NCBI GenBank assembly: GCA_035578905.1 | Contig: JAQJVL010000792.1 | Coordinates: 248,001-312,000, forward strand | Length of the DNA stretch: 64,000 nt | Origin: Stictocephala bisonia | Taxonomy: Eukaryota > Arthropoda > Insecta > Hemiptera > Membracidae | Direction: 5' to 3' | In this document: piece after piece, positions 1 through 13,700 of the stretch | How positions within the stretch are numbered: position 1 is the first letter of the stretch | Layout: each line of letters starts with the position of its first letter | Position numbers and translations under genes: made by a program | The notes under the pieces: generated by a model | The model's database searches: none | What the model saw: the letters and a program-made list of their open reading frames with translations, nothing else | Told to the model about the DNA's origin: nothing

Positions 1-1497
1 TCAAGATACATCGAAACTTCAGCAGTGAGTCACCGCACGATATGTATTGAAGATATGTGTTAGTTACCACTGATATGTTCTTTTAGGACTAAGAATAACA
101 GTTTAATTCAACATTATAACAGGAATGTACAAAATGTTTGCACTGGACAAGAGTCACCGAGGTAGCGGCTAGGTTAGTACTACCCCAGACCAGTCCAGTG
201 CATTGGATATGTTTATGAATGGTTCTCCCTGCACTGGCAGGCTAACTTACACAATAAAAAAATACATTTACATGTTTTATACATAAATATTAAAAATAAA
301 AATATTTAAGGTAGCAAAAAATCTAATCGATATGTAGTATATATTAAACATAATAGGTAATGGATATCATCTATTTACAGCTTTCATTTATAACCTTAGT
401 AAAAGGAAAATTGTAAAAATAACTAATAACATTTTTAAAATGCAATTACTAAAAAAAGCAAATAATTAAAAAAAATCAAGCCATTGACATCAACTAATTT
501 AGGCAATAAATTAAATATACTTTTAGCTAACTTTACAAAATTCAAGCCATTTATAGAACACTTAGAATTATGAACAATTATGTTTGTGGTCGAGTCTAAT
601 ATATACAAACAATTAAATATATTACCTACAACTATCTCAAAAACTACAAGCTTAAAAACTGTCACATCTACGAAGACACATGTTCATAGAAGCGCGTGTC
701 AATGATTGACAAACTATTAAAGTTTAACTTTTTAATCAAAATATTTGTAAATATGAAACTATACGTTTCAAAGTGTAACAAACTTATACACATATTTTTA
801 ACTATGTAAGTCGTTTTCAATAAATCAAAAACGAATAATGTCAAACCAGTAAAATATATTTAATAAAAACTATGATCTATAAATATCATAAATTATAAAA
901 TACTTATTTAACTGTATAACCCCATTTTAAATATTTGACATAGGCTTCAACTAGATCTTTTATCCTACAAAGTTACTATGATATTATTTACAAACAAAAT
1001 ATATTTTATGGTTCTTTTGAATGTTTAGATTTAATATAATAATAAATCCTCATTTTAAAATTGCAATATTTGAAAATTTAATAGAATTGCTAGTAAAACA
1101 CTTTGTTTAAGTAAAATTAGTTAGTGAACTTTTGAATTTATGAACAGAAATCTTTTATAAAACATAACAATTATATTATAATTATTTAAAGTTGTTTATG
1201 AATATAATATACAGTTAAAATGTTATTTAATTTTTGTTTGATCATTTTAATTTCAAGTTTAAACATTTCATCTATTACAATAAAACAATAAAAAACAAAT
1301 TTTAATACATGAAAGACTTTTTATGATTGAAGTTACTTGTCAGAACAAATATTTTAGATACAAGTAATTACAAAAAAATAATCTTCACTTGGTTACTTTC
1401 ACCAATATTGTTTTTAATTGTATCTGGATAGTTAATTTTCAAATTTTAGAATTAATTATCGGGCCTAAGGTAAAGTCACACGGGTCAGAGACTGTAT
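1..1497. other. 3' flank of the LRR gene, AT-rich
   Basis: No coding potential seen. The start probably includes the gene's 3' UTR. There is no AATAAA on the minus strand near the stop, but ATTAAA variants lie at 1418-1413, 1231-1226 and 1251-1246. A short inverted repeat (TGCACTGGAC at 139-148, complement at 193-202) stands out near the left end. Confidence 0.5.
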
Positions 1498-1763
1498 TTA
1501 AGTCCAGCCATGCACAGAGCAAGCCAGCGTCATGAAAGCTGCCGGAAGGACACACGCTGAAGACGACGCTCCACCCCGTATCAACCCCTTGCTGACACAG
1601 TTCATCTTCTCCAGGGGTAAGTTCTGCACGTAGTACTCCTGGTGTTCAGGCATCATCGTGCACAGTGTCCGCTTCTTCTGCATCATCTCATCGTCCTTGT
1701 CCTTCAAATTCTTTAGCCAGTCTCGGAACCAACGCAACTGACAGTCGCAGACCAGTGGATTGT
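1498..1763 (-). CDS. LRR gene, last coding exon (LRRCT and hydrophobic tail)
   Basis: Acceptor TTTTGTTCAG before 1763; stop TAA at 1500-1498. Codes for residues 397-484. DNPLVCDC opens the LRRCT cap, followed by a charged stretch (KDKDDEMMQKKR) and the closing cysteines. The C-terminus has a small-residue run (GGASSSA) and then about 15 hydrophobic residues ending in SVHGWT. This fits a GPI signal better than a full transmembrane helix, because the segment is short and no cytoplasmic tail follows. Confidence 0.9.
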
Positions 1764-4700
1764 CTGAACAAAACAAATAATTTTTTCTTAGCTGAATCCA
1801 AGATTAAATTTTAACAAGTAAAATATTACTTATAGGTAAAATTCAGTAAATAAGTGACGGCATTTGACTTATTATAAATATCGATATGTGAAGATTTGGT
1901 GAAAAAGTAAGTCACGATGGTATTGAAGGGTTTAGTAAGTTTATTGTTTATTTTAAGTTTATTTTTTAGTAAGTTTATTGTTTAATAAGTTTATTGTTTG
2001 GTAGGTAATTGTTTATTTTAAGTTTATTGTTTAATAGGTTTATTGTTTAATAAGTTTATTGTTTAATATTTTATTGTTTATTTTAAGTTTATTTTTTAAT
2101 AAGTTTATTGTTTATCTTAAGTTTATTGTTTATTTTAAGTTTATTGTTTAATAAGTTTATTGCTTACACCTAAACACATATTAAACAGTCTTGTAAATGT
2201 TATAATGTATTTACATGTAAACTATGGTAACTGATCTTGCTATTCGATTAATTTCTTATGTCATATACTATAATGTCAATACTACCAGAATTGATTAGAA
2301 AATGATTTGTATATATGTATATAGCCAAATAATAATTAATTGTTTAAATAAATTTCAATGTTTAGTGTTCGTATGAAACTTGAGTTATACATAATGTTAA
2401 GCCTACGGATTTTTATTATTTTATAGGTTCTATTTAATTTTAAAATTGATATTACACATGCCATTAACACTTTCTTAGACGTTTTTTATCAAATGTAAAC
2501 TACGAATTATATATTCATATGATATTATGTGTGTGGTAGTATTTATTGCTACAGATCTACATTAAACAAAACTACATTGTTGGTTACTAGGCAATGAGTA
2601 CACAATTAAGTATCGTATGCTGAATTAAGAACGCTATGTACTCAATGTTTTACTTGTTTCATTTAAACATTGTTTCCAAAGCGTAGTTATATAATACTAA
2701 TAATCTACAAAAAAACACTTGTAACCCATCAAGTAAATGGTAGAACCATAGCGTTAGATATTTTTGGATGTACATATATATTAAGATTTCGAATTATTTA
2801 AAATGATAATGGAGATAATACACTGACAAATAAATGTAAACGTTCATTTATGAGGCAATTAGTTTTCAACCAAAGATGACACAATATATTAAGCTCTTTA
2901 AAATCAAACTTTGATTACTTAACTATTTTAAAATGTGTTTAAACATCTAGATGTTAAGCCCTTTGATAAATACACCAATAAATTACTAAAGTGTTTTTCA
3001 CAACTCACCCATTATGTCTACTACACGAAGCGTGTCTACTATAGGCTCCATAATTTCCTCTGGTATGTGCGTAAGCTTGTTGTTCTGCAAGTTTAACGTC
3101 TCTAGTGAATTCAGGGTGTCAAACGCCATCGCGGGCAAAATCTTGATACTGAAAACAAGTTATTGCTTATTGCTTCGTTTAATAAAGATATTTGATTATT
3201 AAAATCATTATATTGTATCTGCAATATTACAAGTTGAATTGTCTATTTTATAGTATAACTGTTTCAGTAGATTATACTTTTACTACTAGACATGTATTAG
3301 ATGAAATAAGATAGTACAAGAGTCGTGTTAGTCCTAAATATACATACATGATCTTTTAATACGAGTAAACTGAGTCTGATATAAAACTATCTATGATTTA
3401 TGATATTAAAACACAATGATAATAATTATATTTTTATGCTTTATTCTAAAAAAATATAAAATAAGAAAATAGCACATATACCAATTTGTAATGATCATGT
3501 TTAGTAAGGATAAATGTGATGACATATTTAGGCCTCATATAGTCAACTTCCAATAATTAACAGCTTAATTGGCAGATTTATGGTATAATAATATTAATAT
3601 TCTATTTTCTTAAATTCTACAATGCTTTATATTTGTTGTCTTACATTGCATATCTTGTATTTTAGAGCTTATCAAAACAATATTATTCCCCCACCACTGA
3701 GTACTTACAATGTAAAATAATACTGTGGATTTTCTGATGACGATAGTCAAATCGTTACTAAAAATGCTATGTAATATTGCTATAATCTCAACACAAAAAT
3801 TTCATTTGAACATTATTATCTTCAGGTACATAACTGGACTAGTATCATGTATAGTGGCTTCGTAATACGTATTTTAATCTATTTTTGTTTTTAAATAAAT
3901 CCATAGACATGTACAATCGTCATCTTATTTTTGGAAATTTTGTAAAGATACACGGAATAAAAAATACAATTATATAAGGGATACGTCCTAAAATTCAAGT
4001 TTATCTTAATATGTAACATATTTTTTCAAACAGTCATTTTCCTTATACCCAACGTATAGTTTGGACAGATTTTCATCAATTGCCCATTATATATTTATCG
4101 TATCAAACTGAGAATCCATTAGTATTTTTTAAGGTTTATTCTTTAAAAAATCAGCAGTTTCAAATATCCCCGAATTATAATTTCTTTAACAACGTTTGAT
4201 GGCCTTAAAAAACTGGACACTGTTTCCTTGGCTATTTAATATAATAAGCACATAATGTCAACGACTATGTTAAAAAAAAAGCATCCCCTACTATGTTTTT
4301 ATTTATTTATTTATTTTTTTTTTTTCATAGGAAGAAGTGTAGCACAATTTTGTGTGTTTGAGAATCTATACATAGCGAATACTTCATATGTTGCCTTAAA
4401 TACACCATACTATGCGCTGAAATTACTTAATGTAAAATCAATACGTACATAAAAAAATATTTCCCTAGTAACAAAACATAGTTATATAAATTGAAAGAAA
4501 CACTTCAACTGATTTGAAAATTATTCACAACATTGATTTGTATCAACGTAATGTTACATTTTACATTATGCTTTATCAAATGATTTTCTTATACAGTAGA
4601 ACCTCTTTAATCCGAACTTCTGTAATCCGAACGTCCACTAATCCGAACGACATCATGAGAAAGAAACAAATGTGCATGTACATATCTGAAACAGGAAAAT

Positions 4701-7700
4701 CCAATTTTAACTATCCAAACAATGAAGTATTCAATTCAGTGATTCCCGCACTAGCAATAATCTATTTTTCCATCAAACCACTTCTGTCTTTTTAGGGTAA
4801 ATATGTTAGTGTCATATTTCAAATGTTAACTAAATTAATGATATTGAAGTTCAGATATTGCTTAGATGACAGGCTAGAAATCAACATAAATCGATCGGTT
4901 AGATATCGCTGAATATTGTTCTAAGCATTTCTCTCTTTTCTTTAAACCATCCGGTTTAAGTAAGGACAGGCTAAGTAGGATCTATTTTAGCCATATTTTA
5001 ACTTTTTATGTGAAAATAACAATTTTTCTGTAATCGGAACGATTTGATAATCCGAACACCCCCTGGTTTTAATTAGTTTGAATTAAAGAGGTTCTACTGT
5101 AATTTGATTCTGATGATTTTTTGAAATAAAATGATTCAAACTTAAAATAAAAACTGTATTTATTTTAGTTATTTATTAATTTTAAATTAGTAAGGAGGTG
5201 ATAACACTAATGAGGTTAATATTTGTTCTAAGATTTCAAGGGATGTATCTTATCTCTAGTAGAAATTTACAAAACATTTTAAGACACTTATGAATATTAT
5301 ATAAACTAACAGATAAAAGCTTGTTTATGAACATGAGTTGACAGTTAATTATATTAAAATATTTTACTAAAATATATAAATTTCTGGCCCCTATGATATT
5401 CAATAGATTACCTAACGATTTAAACAATTTAGATACTTCGCAAACATTTCTTAGAAAGTTAAGGGATTGGTTACTTACAGTGCAGGACGTAAATATATTG
5501 CTAATCGAAATTCAAAGGTATTTTTTTTTTCGATAGCATATGCTTATGCATGTATGTTTTTATGTGTGTAAATGTATATATCTAGGTATGTGTTTATATT
5601 TATGTGTGTACAACAGAGGTTATGATATGTTAAAATATTATATACCTTTGAGTTTTTCTTTATGTTTGTGAGTAAGAATTTAAATGGGTTGATGTAAATA
5701 TCTTTTTATGTTTTTGTTTACATGTGTTTCATTAAAAGAACGTAAAGTATTTATGTTATATTTACACCATAAAATCATATTCTTGAATGTGGCCTACAAA
5801 AAAGTGTTTTTTTTCTTTTACTTTTTTCAATAAATGTGCTTAGGTAAAATTAATATACATTTTTTAATGAGAGTTACAGTAAATTTCGTTAAAAGCTTTA
5901 TAATAAATAATAAAGCCTTACATTACAATATATTTAAATACTCGTATTACATAGACTGCAACAAATTGAATTGTTATTTTATTTTACCTCCTCCAAACGG
6001 GCCTTGCCTTGGAGGTTGCATTTTCCAAAAACACGACCTTTATACTGTCCAAGTAAAAAACACTTTATTCTTACTTAACTTTTTATCTACTTTTTTTTTA
6101 ATAATCAGTGAATGCAATTCTGTTCAATACTGTTTATTCTGAGGTCAGCCTGAGCATAAGCCATTTCTTATGTTACAAAAATCTTAGTATTAAATATTCT
6201 AGTTTTTGTATTGTTTGTAAATTTTTAATTTTGTGTTTTTTGGAAAATAAAGATTAGTATTATTATTGTTGTTATCGTTTCTCCTAAGATATAAACACAA
6301 AGTAAAGACTAACTCATTCTTCTGGAGGTTGAGGAATGTGATGCTGTCACCGTAGCCGGTGAATGCGTCCTCAGAGATCACAGTGATGTTGTTAGCCCTG
6401 AGGTCTAAGTGACGTAGACGATGGAGACGACGTAATGCCTCACTTGGGATCTCGTGTAAGTTGTTGTCTCCCAGCCGCAGGTATTGTAAGTTTTCTGTAA
6501 ACACATTGTCGTAAAACTCACAAACTCAATTCTTAAAAGTTTGTTCTAACAAAAGTCACTCATGTAAGTTACTCGTTTGTTAATTTATCTGATTAGGAAC
6601 ACGTTAAAATAACTATGAGATAAAGGTATTTTTTACTGACGTTTTAATATTAATTGACTATGGATAGTAGACTTATTTTTTCTGTACTGCTTGAATATAC
6701 GAACATCAACTACTGTTATGAATTGAGATTATAGTTTTTAACTATGCTTATAGACAATGTTTTATATTGGTCCGAAAAGTACATAATATGTTATGTTATT
6801 AAGTAAAAACTATTTACACTTAAAATATTATAGATCACTAAGAAAATATAGGTTTATAGTATAATTACAATAACAAATTATCGTATTCATATTTGAAACA
6901 AATTTATACAACTTACAGTAAGTTGAATATTTTTTACAAGCAAAACTACGCATTTGACTTGTTTTACCATCCATGAAAATTATTGCTTGGAAATCATTAT
7001 TGCTATATTAATACTTTTTTTTATGATGGCATTCTGTGGATTATAACATGAATTTATGTTTACTTAAACTAGTGTAGTTAAATATAACTTTGTGTACTTT
7101 TTAGTGTATAAAAGTCATAATATATATGAACATTTTAATCACCTATCAAAACATCAGTGATAAAACAGTTCAATTGTTTTGCCTTTTTGAGAAATATTTA
7201 AATTTGTATTACTTTTAAATTACAGTTACAATTTTTATAGATAAATACAATGAAACAAATGGAAGCGTTCGCCATTGAACTAGTAAACCTAAATTAAAGT
7301 TCTAAATGTTCTAAAGGAAGAATATTTATAAAAGTCACAATAAAGCACCTTATATGGCAGTGAGATTACCAAAATTAATTGTACAGAACTTTACAAAATT
7401 AAAATATAAATACGTGTAAAATGAGCTCAGAACATTTCAACAAACCACGATAATTTTAAATTGTACGTCTGTTGAACTATTATTCGTTCATTATTTATAA
7501 ATAATTTGTAGTAATAAAACAATAATTATGTGTTAGGTTTCTTTAATATACTCGCAATAAAATGTTATTTTCTATGATCTACTTGTTAGTCAGAAAAAGG
7601 CTTTTAATATGGCATATACAAATTACGTTTCAGCTATTGATTGTTTGACATTAAAAATCAGTTTATCTAAATAAAAATCATTTAAAATTATGCTTTTAGA

Positions 7701-10700
7701 AAAAGTTGATATTTTTTCATTTATATTAACTAGACGTAATATCAGAATTTGTAATAATTAAATCACCATTAATGTGTTAAATAATTCAATCTATCACATA
7801 TTAGTAAGTAACTTACTTTTACAACTTTAAAGAAATATATTTACTACGAATAACAAAAATATTATTATTGAAGGTATAAACTAGGACTGAACAAGTGAAC
7901 ATTAGTAATCCTTTAAAATACAGAAACAAACATCGAACCAATAATTACTAATTATGAATCAACAAAAAAATCCAATGCAAACAAATAACTTCAAAATAAA
8001 GTATCCACGGTACTCAATCAAACGGTAAAGAAGATGTTAAATGAATCAATACAATCATAAAACAGGTTTATACTACCGTCAAGACCAGCGAACGCATCAA
8101 CATCAATGTGTGTGATCTGATTGCCGTCAAGTTCAAGGGAGTTGAGGAGGGTGAGATGTGAGAAGACCCTGGCCGGAACCTCTCTCAGATGGTTGTGAGC
8201 CAGTCCTAGGGAGTCAAGACTCTTGAGACCTGAGACATAGAAATACTCCCAAGTTTTAGACAGGAACAATATACGACAAATTCCATTATAAATATAAGTT
8301 ACACATATACTTAGTAACAATTCATGGATTTAACTCTTAGGTATTTTGGAATAGCAGATTATTTTATAAAACAAGTATATCATGAATGACGCCCAGGAAG
8401 GTAAAGTAAATCTTAAAAAAAATATTTTCTGTCATAACAAATATAAAAAGGTAAAGTAAATATATTATATGAAGCGAAACGAAATGAAACGAAATTAAAG
8501 AATTAAAATGAAATTAAAGAAATTAAACGAAATGAAAAATGGCTTTATTGGAGGTGAAGTTAGGACTATAGAGTCCTCTCTACCACTTAACGTCAATATA
8601 TAAGAGAAGTAATGGAGTTTTTTAACTCATTTTTCAGCATAGTACGTCATTACAAGATAATATTTTTGCATTTATCAAATATAGTTAGTTTTTTATAATA
8701 TACTATGGCCTCTGAAAATTTAGCCATCGGGAAAGTTGTAAATAATTACTAGTAATCTTCTCATTTGTCTTAAATGTTACATATTTATGTATATATTTAG
8801 TTAAAATCATTCATGATTAGCCCCTGACTTGTGAATAACGAATGTATAATAATATTATCTTCGTTTGCGAACTAAAATGAAGTTATGTCTGACATTGTTT
8901 CAGTATTAAAATACCATTGTGAAAGAGTAACAACACAATAAATAAAATCAATTAAAACATACAAATACGAACATGATTTATTGTGTTAAACAACACATTA
9001 GTTGTTCAATTTAAGACTTAAAGAAACAATATACAACATTTCCGCTCTCTAACTACATGTCAAGGTGGAGAATTAGCGATGAGTATGTCAGAGACTCAGT
9101 CAGCCAGGGCTTTGTCTTTTATGGACATAGATCTATCCTCATAATTATTAATAATAATAAAAAATACCGTTGTTTACATTTAACATATGTTAAAACCTTT
9201 TGGATAGGCCTACATTTATTGCCATTGGAAAATATGTTTAATTTCAATTCATTTAAATAACTCATCAAGATATACATAAGGATGAAAAACGTTCTTTGAG
9301 GACGTCCAATTCCCTTCAGAGTGTAAGTATTGTGAAGAATTGAGACCTTATTTTTTATATTATACTATCTTAAATTAAGAACAGAGGTTAATTGTTTGAC
9401 ACATAAATTGCTTAAATTGGCCAAGAAATAAGGAAGAAGTTGCGTTGACGAAAAATGGCTTAACGTTATATATAAAAGGATGGATTATATATATTGAAGG
9501 ATTACTCACCTTCAAAATCACCCTCCGTAATGGAGCTGATGCTATTTTCTTGCAACTCAAGTTTCTTGAGGGAATCCAGAACCGAGAAAGCCTCTTGGGG
9601 CACACTTGTCAGCTTGTTGCCTCCCAGATTGAGTCTCTTCAGCTTTCTGTTATTTGAAAACACAGTATTATATACATATAAAATTAGGTACAGGAATGAT
9701 TCAATGGTTAGGTATAAGAGAAAACTATGTATTCGTAGTCTTGCATTTTCTATTTAATTTTTGATTTCATGAAAATAAATGAGTAAATAGGGCAAGTAAC
9801 TGATAAAAATGTGTGCGATAGTATCAGTGTGTTGGGGAGACCTCCTCCCACACGTGAGCCGCTTACGTGATCGTACTTTGAGCATTGTCGTCTTAAGACC
9901 TTGTCTCTAAACCCAATAATGAAGTGTTACGATGTAGCCTATATTACTAACGAGCAACATTTATCTTGAATTAAAACCTATTATGTAAAATCATATTTAT
10001 TTTGTATTATTAGATTTACTACATTGTACATGTTAAGAGTAAGTAATTAAACCAACATTTTATGTGATTAAAACTTTGCTATAATATAATGAACTATGCT
10101 TTCCACCTAACATTGAATATACATTAAATTTCGGTTAGTGCATTTGCCGATGACATTGCATTTGTATCCTCCAACAAAAATGAATTAAATCTCCAAATGA
10201 GTATTAACGATGATTTGGACATTTTGCGGTCATGGTGCTTCAAGAATAAAATGCATGTTAATGTAAAAAAAACTAAATATGTTAACTTTCACATGACCGG
10301 CTTTAGATTCGCAAACCCTATAGTTTATCATAAATTTGATTGTGAAGGTGACTCGTGTGGCTGTAGTGCTGTTGAGCAAGTCCCCACCTTTAAATATTTA
10401 GGGTTAACTTTAGACTTCAAAATGTCCTGGAAAAAGCATATTTGTGATTTGATAAATAAAACTAGATTTAATTTAAGAAAATTTTACTTTCTTAGAAATT
10501 TTTGTGATGTAAATTTACTGCGAACTCTGGTCTGATTCATTCAAGGATACAATACGGCATTATTTGTTGGGGGGGTACTTGTAAAACAACAATAAATACT
10601 ATTAGAACAATTCAAAATAAATTTATTCGAATAATCCTGAAAGCAAATGCAAGAGACTCTTCTTTACCTTTATTCTATTTATTAAAAATTTTACCCATCC

Positions 10701-13700
10701 AACATTTATTCATCTATAAAACATTAAAATTATTTTATATACGAAGTGGCAATAGAGGCTCAACCAGAATTCATCACGATATGAGAAGTAACAAGAATAG
10801 ATTATTTATCAAATCCAAAGTAAACAAAATGTTCTTCAAACAATCTTTTAATTACTTAGGCCCAAATTATTTCAATAAATTACCATTATACATTAAAGAA
10901 AGCAACAACAATAAGGAATTCTGCCACAAGCTAAAGAACTGGTTATACACTATACATGACACAAGTTGTCTGAGTCAGGCCTTAACTTAGAGTAAATTAT
11001 AGAAAATATTAGTTTACGAACTGTAAAATATTAATTTTAGTTTAATTTTCTAGTACTGTTATTATAGTAGTAGCTTGAATTTAATTGACGCTACAGAATG
11101 CCTTTCTAATTATATACAAGACTGTAATACTTAGAAGAGACTGGACTGAATTATTTGTTAATTTATTTTATTATTATTAATTTTGGTCACTAACCACATT
11201 ACTGGAAACAGTGGTTAGTATTATTCACCTAAGTTCTGTGTTCATTTAATTGTCAAGCTGTTGTGAATAAAGATCATTATTCATTATTCATTATTCATTA
11301 TTCATTATTCATTATTCATTATTCATTATTCATTATTCATTATTCATTATTCATTATTCATTATTCATTATTCATTATTCATTATTCATTATTCATTATT
11401 CATTATTCATTATTCATTATTCATTATTCATTATTCATTATTCATTATTCATTATTCATTATTCATTATTCATTATTCATTATTCATTATTCATTATTCA
11501 TTATTCATTATTCATTATTCATTATTCATTATTCATTATTCATTATTCATTATTCATTATTCATTATTCATTATTCATTATTCATTATTCATTATTCATT
11601 ATTCATTATTCATTATTCATTATTCATTATTCATTATTCATTATTCATTATTCATTATTCATTATTCATTATTCATTATTCATTATTCATTATTCATTAT
11701 TCATTATTCATTATTCATTATTCATTATTCATTATTCATTATTCATTATTCATTATTCATTATTCATTATTCATTATTCATTATTCATTATTCATTATTC
11801 ATTATTCATTATTCATTATTCATTATTCATTATTCATTATTCATTATTCATTATTCATTATTCATTATTCATTATTCATTATTCATTATTCATTATTCAT
11901 TATTCATTATTCATTATTCATTATTCATTATTCATTAGTTTTTAAAGTTTAGTTACAATACAAATTACTTTAATTGGTAAGCAGAAATAGACTCGCATAA
12001 TGTATGTGCTTATTAGGTTTGCTTATAATGTATTTTAGTAGTTTAATAAAACGGTGAAGTAAGCAGATAGATTTATACAAACGTAATTTAATTTTTAATA
12101 TTCAGACATGACGTGTATAATTAGTGTACATTATTCATACAATATTGAGTTTGTATTCTTCTGTTGTACCTCTAAGCATCTGACAAATGCTACAACAATA
12201 GAAACTATAACATTTTGATTTCAAGTCCCCCTCCCAGAAGGTACTTACTTTTCAATCCCTTTGAACGCGTCTGCCTCAACGTTGGATATTTTGTTCTCGT
12301 AGAGCATGAGTATTTCCAGGGTATCTAGGCCTTCAAACGCCTTGGAATGCAGCGCGGTTATACGATTGTGATTCATGTTTAGGATCAGCAAGTGGTGGAG
12401 GTTACGAAAGGCTGGGGAGGGTACCGTGCTGAGTCGATTCTGTGATAGATCCAGCTGCGTCAGCCCCTTGCCTGAAACATTAGTTAATATTTATGACAGC
12501 AACTGATTGAAATTATTTTCATTAAAACATTATTATTTTATGTTGGTTTTTTTTAAAGTGGTTACTTATTTATCGTCATATAGCCTATCCAGTGCATTTT
12601 AAATAATGTATATACAATATTTTTTTATTTTAGGTTAACTAAAAATGGCTTAAAATCGAAAATAAAACATAAATATTTAATTTAAAATATAAAGTATTGG
12701 TTTTAAACATGCATATACTTGGTTTGCTTATTGTCATAAGTAATAAAATAAACACAGTTAAGTATTTTCGTAACGGTTTAAATATGATCGTACTTAGATG
12801 AATAATGAGAATAATCGTTAGAAGAATACGGATTTTTAAAGTTATAAGTAATTTATGTTCCCTGTTGTTTGTTGTTTTCTATTTTAATTTTTTTTATTGC
12901 GTTCAGGTAAAATTCTTTTATTTCTAATGTTTAATTTATTTCATGAACAATTTGTTATAATTATCTGGGTTAAATACATGGTAGATAGTTGAGCACTTTC
13001 CAAACAAAAAATGTTTATGTTATTGGGCCCGTAAAGTTGGCCAGATTATCCAGGAGACGTTTACGATGGGTGTCTTCTAAACAGTTTATCGCTGTCTTAT
13101 ACTTGTCACTCTCTGGATGTGAAGGAGATTTCCCTTAGTAAATTCTCAATTAATACCCAATAAAAGTTTATTTCAAAATACAACTAGCCCTGGCAAGTCA
13201 CGTGCGCAATGATTTCTTCAATACTCCTTCTGTGCACTAGCCAGAACAATCCCTTGCCCTTTGATTAATCAAAACGATTTCCTGTGCTATAGTACAGTAT
13301 TTATACATTCAATAAATTGGAATTATCATCGATCTGGATTGTTAGGTAAGAGTATTGTTATGGTAATTTTAGAGAACTGATTTATCAAATACATTTACAA
13401 AAATAAATGCTTTTATTACTATTACTATTAGTATTTCTGTTTTACCCATGTTTATTTTAAACAATAAAAAGATGTTTTTGGCATTAATTATATTTATTTA
13501 GTAAGTTAGTGTCCCCTCTAAACACATTTGAATGTATTATTCAACTAATAACTAATTGGTATTATTTCATTTACGAATATTAGTAGTTTATCTTCTTTAT
13601 AACAAGTAATATATTTTTGCTTATTATAAATAACTATATCAAACACTTAGTAATTAAAAATTCCACATTAAATTTTGTCCTTTACTATTCTTACTAAAAC

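Noticed and set aside
9057..9260. A small protein starting MSRWRISDEYV
   Set aside because: Only the first ~25 codons are non-AT-rich and look like an old repeat relic; no supporting signals.
9375..9757. Several plus- and minus-strand frames over 9375-9757
   Set aside because: Shadows of LRR coding exon 3 and its flanks.
11263..11952. A 229-codon frame of HYSLFII repeats
   Set aside because: It is a translation of the perfect 7-base microsatellite at the end of a dead retroposon, not a protein gene.
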